Shown piece after piece: positions 60,524 through 64,000 of a stretch of DNA of 64,000 bases. The notes beneath the pieces were generated by a model, which was given only the letters and a program-made list of their open reading frames with translations, made no database searches and was not told the origin of the DNA. Position 1 is the stretch's first letter; every line of letters starts with the position of its first letter. The translations under genes were made by a program, and so were the position numbers. The DNA comes from DATFVJ01 sp963851085 (lineage in GTDB: Bacteria > Actinomycetota > Actinomycetes > Streptosporangiales > Streptosporangiaceae): the NCBI GenBank assembly GCA_963851085.1, contig CAWKNX010000008.1, forward strand, positions 7,393 through 71,392, in the 5' to 3' direction.

Positions 60524-60795
60524 GCACCACGCTCGGTTCGAGTTCGCCGGCGTCCGTCACGGTGGCTGCCAGGCTGAACGCTACGGCCCCCGACCAGGAT
60601 GCCGAGGAGTACCGGAGGGGGCGCGGGGAGGGGATCGTATGGGCGTGCGAGTACGCGACGGCCGACGAGCTGCGCGACCTCGTGGAGAACCTCCGGCCCG
60701 GCCGGGGCGGCGACTTCGACAATCCGCACTGGCGAGGGTTCGTCGCCGGGGCCGAGGAGGTACTGGACGCCGTCATTCCGCTGCCGAACGGCTGA
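60520..60795 (+). CDS. hypothetical small protein at the end of the oxidoreductase operon
   Basis: 91 residues, translationally coupled to the NfnB-like gene by a four-base overlap. After a disordered Ser/Ala start comes an acidic domain: EEYRRGRGEGIVWACEYATA, DELRDLVENLRPGRGGDF, HWRGFVAGAEEVLDAVI. It has no cofactor motifs. Position suggests a role with the oxidoreductase; its family is unknown to me. Confidence 0.75.
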   Translation: MSTTLGSSSPASVTVAARLNATAPDQDAEEYRRGRGEGIVWACEYATADELRDLVENLRPGRGGDFDNPHWRGFVAGAEEVLDAVIPLPNG

Positions 60796-60944
60796 CAGAC
60801 GTCATCGCTACGGTGAGCGCCTTTTCCTGGGAGGCCGCTGAACAACGGCGTCCGATCAGCGAGCGGGTCATCCGCGCCCGGCTGGCAAGGCGGAGCCCGA
60901 GGCCGCTAGCAGCGGTTTGTAATGGCGAGGGTGACAACGCCGCC

Positions 60945-60995
60945 AGCCGGGATGCGGGGGCACGCGAGCCGGGATGCGGGGGCACGCGAGCCGGG
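60945..60995. repeat. 22-bp tandem repeat
   Basis: Two perfect 22-bp copies (60945-60966 and 60967-60988) are followed by seven bases of a third. It is intergenic, in the 239-bp gap between the oxidoreductase operon and the TetR remnant. Confidence 0.9.
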
Positions 60996-61034
60996 CAGGT
61001 GTTGTTCAGCGGCCTCCTGGAGCCCACGCGGAGA

Positions 61035-61510
61035 TCATCCGCAGGCCTGCTGCGTTGCCGGTGCCGTCAGCAGAGCACAGGCCAGCACGTGTGCGAGCCA
61101 GCGTCCGTAATCGTCGGTCGCCCACTGCCGCTCGCTGACGAGGGTGCGGTGGGTGCGGGTGTTGGCGAGTGCCCAGATGATGTCGGTGGCGTGGGATTCG
61201 GACAGTCCGGCTCGCAGCGCGCCTTTGCGCGACAGGGACTGGGCGATGCGACGCTGGTCGTTGTAACGGGCCTGCTGCCGTTGCTGGTACATCGCGGCGA
61301 TTTCGGGGTCCGAGCCGGCCGCCGCCGCCATGACCTCCAAGAGGGCAGCGATGCGGTTGCCGATCCGGGTGGAGATGGAGGCCAGCAGAGCGAGCTGGCG
61401 ACGGGGGGTCGGTCTCGCGCTCCATGGCCTGCCAGTCCGCCCGGTCCCGGAGGGGCATCGTCTCATCGTCTCCCACGATGCGGACGTCGAGAAGCTGGGT
61501 GAGGATGGTA
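61035..61510 (-). pseudogene. TetR-family regulator remnant
   Basis: From right to left, one frame reads ILTQLLDVRIVGDDETMPLR then DRADWQAMERETDP. After a run of six G on the + strand (61403-61408) the protein continues in another frame as RRQLALLASISTRIGNRIAA to WLAHVLACALL. One base too many in that run explains the shift. The DNA-binding domain is missing upstream. It was probably the repressor of the MFS exporter whose fragment lies beside it. Confidence 0.7.
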
Positions 61511-61777
61511 CTTCGTCACCATCGGGGTTCCTCCTGTGCCCAGTGATCCTAGTGTGGTCACTGTCCACGGAAGTGGCGGGCCTCCAGACTTCAACTTCCG
61601 CCAAAAGCCCCGGCCAGCACTGATCCTCAACCCATGCCCCAAGAACACAACCCTCACCCCGCATCCGAACCCAACCTGCACCGGGACGGGCGGCCTTTCC
61701 GGCGCCGCCGCCACCGATCCCAGCGACGACTGAAACCCACCCGCCCAACCCGGAACGCGCCGCGGCGCGGCGACTCC

Positions 61778-61912
61778 CGTCAGAGCCGGCAGGCCATCCA
61801 CCGTGCTCGCGGCGAGCAACCTCGCCGCGATCTGGCCTCCCAGTGCTCCGCCGAGCGTGCGGAGCACCGTGTTCATCCCGCTGGCGACGCCTGTCTGTGA
61901 GGTATTGACGCT
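61778..61912 (-). pseudogene. DHA2-type MFS transporter fragment
   Basis: SVNTSQTGVASGMNTVLRTL, GGALGGQIAARLLA and STVDGLPALTG match transmembrane helices 11-12 of EmrB/QacA-like (DHA2) drug exporters (TGVASGMNTVLRxxGGAxG). Only about 45 residues remain. Together with the TetR remnant it marks a lost efflux locus. Confidence 0.6.
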
Positions 61913-61948
61913 ACGGACGCGCGCCGGCTGGCGGCAGCCGACCAGCAC

Positions 61949-62365
61949 CCATCTTGAGATGGGGGATTTCCCCTGGACCGCTAGATCGGCTGAGCTGCCC
62001 TGGCGTCAGCGGACGAGGGCCTCGGCGAGCCGGGCCAGCGCCTCGGTGAAGTCGGAGCCGGGTGCGCTTCGGGCCCGGTGACACACCCGCGCAGCCGTTC
62101 GGGATAAATGATGCTGAACGGCTGCCGCGGATGCGCCACCCGCTGGTGCGGGCCTGCGCGGGGGCCGGGGTCCCGGGGGGTCGCCCCCGGGGGTGAACAG
62201 ATCCTTGACGGCTTTCCCGCGGTGCTGCTGACACCGCAGCCGCTGTCCCGGGTGCAGCTGCGCAGCGCCGCGAAATTATCCGCCGCGATGTATCACAGTG
62301 CCGTCGCTGAACTCTTTCCGATTGAGCCGCCGGTTAGTGAGCGATTCCAAGGGGAGGGTGCGGCG
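61949..62365. other. intergenic region upstream of the sedolisin gene
   Basis: 417 bp without a supported gene. It contains the palindromic element at 62091-62125 and a G/C-rich hairpin-forming stretch near 62155-62195. The sedolisin frame is open through part of it (from about 62108), but the encoded residues do not look like a protein. Confidence 0.5.
62091..62125. repeat. inverted repeat, CCCGAACGGCTGCG-type dispersed element
   Basis: GCAGCCGTTC (62091-62100) and GAACGGCTGC (62116-62125) flank a 15-base spacer containing ATAAATGAT. The left arm plus spacer is nearly identical, on the opposite strand, to 34421-34443, and both arms match those at 25887-25933. Confidence 0.8.
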
Positions 62366-63982
62366 ATGGCCGAGCGCAAGGTGTTTCACGACAGTGTGGT
62401 TCCGATTCCCGTTGAGTCGGGGCCCGCGCCGCACGGGCTGATGGTCCAGGCGACAGCCAGCGAACATCAGGACGAGAAGATGACCCTGCACTTCTCGCTC
62501 GCCCTGCCGGACGACGTTGAGGCCGACCTCGAAGAAAGAGTGGCAAGAGGCGAGACCGTCCCGGCCGACGCGCTCAGCGCGTACGGTGCGGAGAAGGCGG
62601 ACGCCGACGCGTTGGCTGCGTGGCTGAAGACGAAGGGTTTCGAGATCGAGGGTGTTTCGGCCGACCACACGAGCATCTACGCCAACGCTCCCGTCGCGCG
62701 GATCGAAGATAGCCTCCAGGTGCAGATGGTTCGCGTCAATAGAGAAGGCTTCACCTACACGGCTGCCCGCAACGCGCCGAGCCTTCCGGTATCGGTCGGC
62801 GAAGCCGTGCAGGCGATCGGTGGCCTGCAGCCGTTCCGGCAAGCCCACAAGCACAGCAGGCGGCGACCGCCACACAACTCCAACCGCAGCGCGCTCGGAG
62901 CGGCCGGGCCCGCCGCGCAGGATCCGTCACCGAGCATCTCCAACTCACCGCCCTACCTCCCGAGCGAGATACTCAAGGCCTACAACGGCGACGGGCTGAA
63001 CCTGGACGGCAGTGGGCAGACGATCGCCATTCTGATCGACACCTTCCCGACCGATGCGGACATGCAGGCCTTCTGGCAGCAGAACAACCTGCCGGTGACG
63101 CTCTCGCAGCTCGAGAAGATCAACGTCTCAGGCGGTCAGCTCCCGCCGCCCGAGGGCGAGGAGACGCTCGACGCCCAGTGGACGAGCGGGATGGCGCCGG
63201 GGGCGACGATCCGTATCTACGCGACCGGTTCGCTTCAGTTCACTGCGCTCGATCGCGCGCTCGACAGGATCATCGACGACGTGCCCACCCAGCCCGGTAT
63301 GCGGCAACTGTCGATCAGCCTCGGCATCGGTGAGACCTACCTCAATGGGCCCGGGGGCGAGGTCGCTACCGAGCACCAGAAGTTCCTGAAGCTTGCCGCC
63401 GCGGGGGTCAACGTCTTCGTCTCCACTGGCGACGCCGGATCGAACCCTGACGACACCGGTCACAGCGCAACGGGCCCGACGCAAGCCGAGTACGAGTCCT
63501 CGGATCCGTGCGTCATCGCGGTCGGTGGCACGACCCTGAAGCTCGCGCCCGACGGCACGGTCGAGAGCGAGGCCGGCTGGTCGAGCGGTGGTGGCGGGAA
63601 GAGCATGTATTTCCCCCGGCCGTCATGGCAGACGGGATCGGGCGTGAGCGGTAGCCGCAGGCTCGTCCCGGACGTGAGCGCTACGGCCGACCCGGACCAA
63701 GGTGGCTTCGTACTACTGCACGGTCAGGTCAACCAGATCGGTGGCACCAGCTGGAGCGCACCGATCTGGGCCGGATTCTGCGCGCTCATCAACGCGGCCC
63801 GCGCGAAGGCCAGCAAGCCACCCCTGCCCTTCCTGAACCCGCTGATCTACCCTCTGGCGACCTCCTGCTTCCGGGACATCCAAACAGGGAGCAACGGCAT
63901 ATACCACGCGACGAATGGCTACGACTTGGTGACCGGGCTCGGCGTACCCGACGTGCAAGAACTGGTCCAGGCGCTGTCGTGA
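62366..63982 (+). CDS. sedolisin-type (S53) serine-carboxyl peptidase with activation domain
   Basis: 538 residues. The N-terminal 180 form a pro-kumamolisin activation domain (LHFSLALPDDVEADLEERVA, VSADHTSIYANAPVARIEDS). The catalytic domain begins near LPSEILKAYNGDGLNLDGSG. The triad is visible: Glu and Asp in GEETLDAQW and Ser in GGTSWSAPIW, with the oxyanion Asp in VSTGDAGSNPDD. The calcium site is formed near FRDIQTGSNG and LVTGLGVPD at the end. It is an acid-active endopeptidase. No signal peptide is evident. ATG 62366 has GGGGAGGG upstream. Confidence 0.9.
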   Translation: MAERKVFHDSVVPIPVESGPAPHGLMVQATASEHQDEKMTLHFSLALPDDVEADLEERVARGETVPADALSAYGAEKADADALAAWLKTKGFEIEGVSADHTSIYANAPVARIEDSLQVQMVRVNREGFTYTAARNAPSLPVSVGEAVQAIGGLQPFRQAHKHSRRRPPHNSNRSALGAAGPAAQDPSPSISNSPPYLPSEILKAYNGDGLNLDGSGQTIAILIDTFPTDADMQAFWQQNNLPVTLSQLEKINVSGGQLPPPEGEETLDAQWTSGMAPGATIRIYATGSLQFTALDRALDRIIDDVPTQPGMRQLSISLGIGETYLNGPGGEVATEHQKFLKLAAAGVNVFVSTGDAGSNPDDTGHSATGPTQAEYESSDPCVIAVGGTTLKLAPDGTVESEAGWSSGGGGKSMYFPRPSWQTGSGVSGSRRLVPDVSATADPDQGGFVLLHGQVNQIGGTSWSAPIWAGFCALINAARAKASKPPLPFLNPLIYPLATSCFRDIQTGSNGIYHATNGYDLVTGLGVPDVQELVQALS

Positions 63983-64000
63983 GAGCTACCACCCGGACGC

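Noticed and set aside
1..64000. tRNA, rRNA and CRISPR arrays
   Set aside because: Reading for TPsiC-like GGTTCGAAT segments, rRNA cores and evenly spaced repeats gave no convincing case. A covariance-model scan would be needed to exclude a divergent tRNA.

Overview
The window is high-GC DNA (about 70% G+C by eye) with many GTG and TTG starts, purine-rich ribosome sites and short gene overlaps. A mycothiol-type maleylpyruvate isomerase relative, DUF397, DUF2332, DUF4397, LAL-type regulators and many VOC/DinB genes point to a soil actinobacterium, perhaps Streptosporangiales or a neighbouring order. A phosphoribulokinase/fructose-bisphosphatase pair suggests Calvin-cycle capacity in this organism. 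I recognised no tRNA, rRNA or CRISPR array.

Layout. 1-1.1 kb: end of an ABC permease and a catalytic-domain stub of a serine recombinase. 1.3-4.1 kb: a LanC-like protein, a truncated MDMPI-type protein and an HFCD flavoprotein. 4.3-10.3 kb: a receiver/thioredoxin-reductase-like fusion, a HAD hydrolase, a DUF4397 protein, a membrane protein and a MocR regulator. 10.6-15 kb: STAS, coiled-coil, CBM48, OLD/TOPRIM and DinB proteins, and a frameshifted SIS gene. 15-16.5 kb: a lower-GC island with a group IV decarboxylase coupled to a 62-residue protein. 16.5-21.6 kb: Crp/Fnr, MBL hydrolase, SRPBCC, Acg-type nitroreductase, DUF2332. 21.7-24.9 kb: LysR, phosphoribulokinase, class I FBPase and the N-terminal piece of a class I aldolase, all leftward. 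25-28 kb: small enzymes and a decayed CocE tail.

28.2-33.4 kb is the most interesting part: a compact class I lanthipeptide-type cluster. It reads LanB elimination domain, LanB glutamylation domain (GTGA-coupled), a 55-residue precursor ending TTYFMGCCVTD, a perfect hairpin, then a full LanC. Four repeats spaced exactly 11 bp lie upstream in the arrangement of a SARP-activated promoter. No SARP gene, leader protease or exporter is recognisable beside it.

33.5-47.7 kb holds small and accessory genes, uvrA, a frameshifted ohr and an HD-GYP/LuxR fusion. 48-54.6 kb holds glgX, an APH-like kinase, DinB and several decaying genes. 54.9-60.8 kb is an anaerobic-style operon: 2-oxoacid:ferredoxin oxidoreductase (gamma-delta, fused alpha-beta) plus an NfnA/NfnB-like pair and a small protein. 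The end carries TetR and MFS remnants and a sedolisin (S53) protease.

Two themes stand out. First, many genes are broken by single-base shifts or deletions (SIS, ohr, alpha/beta hydrolase, aldolase, TetR, LAL regulator, AKR, CocE). Second, two kinds of palindromic repeat are scattered between genes: a 57-bp hairpin present twice, and an element built on CCCGAACGGCTGCG present in five half-copies. Several genes of under 60 codons with good ribosome sites are annotated here.
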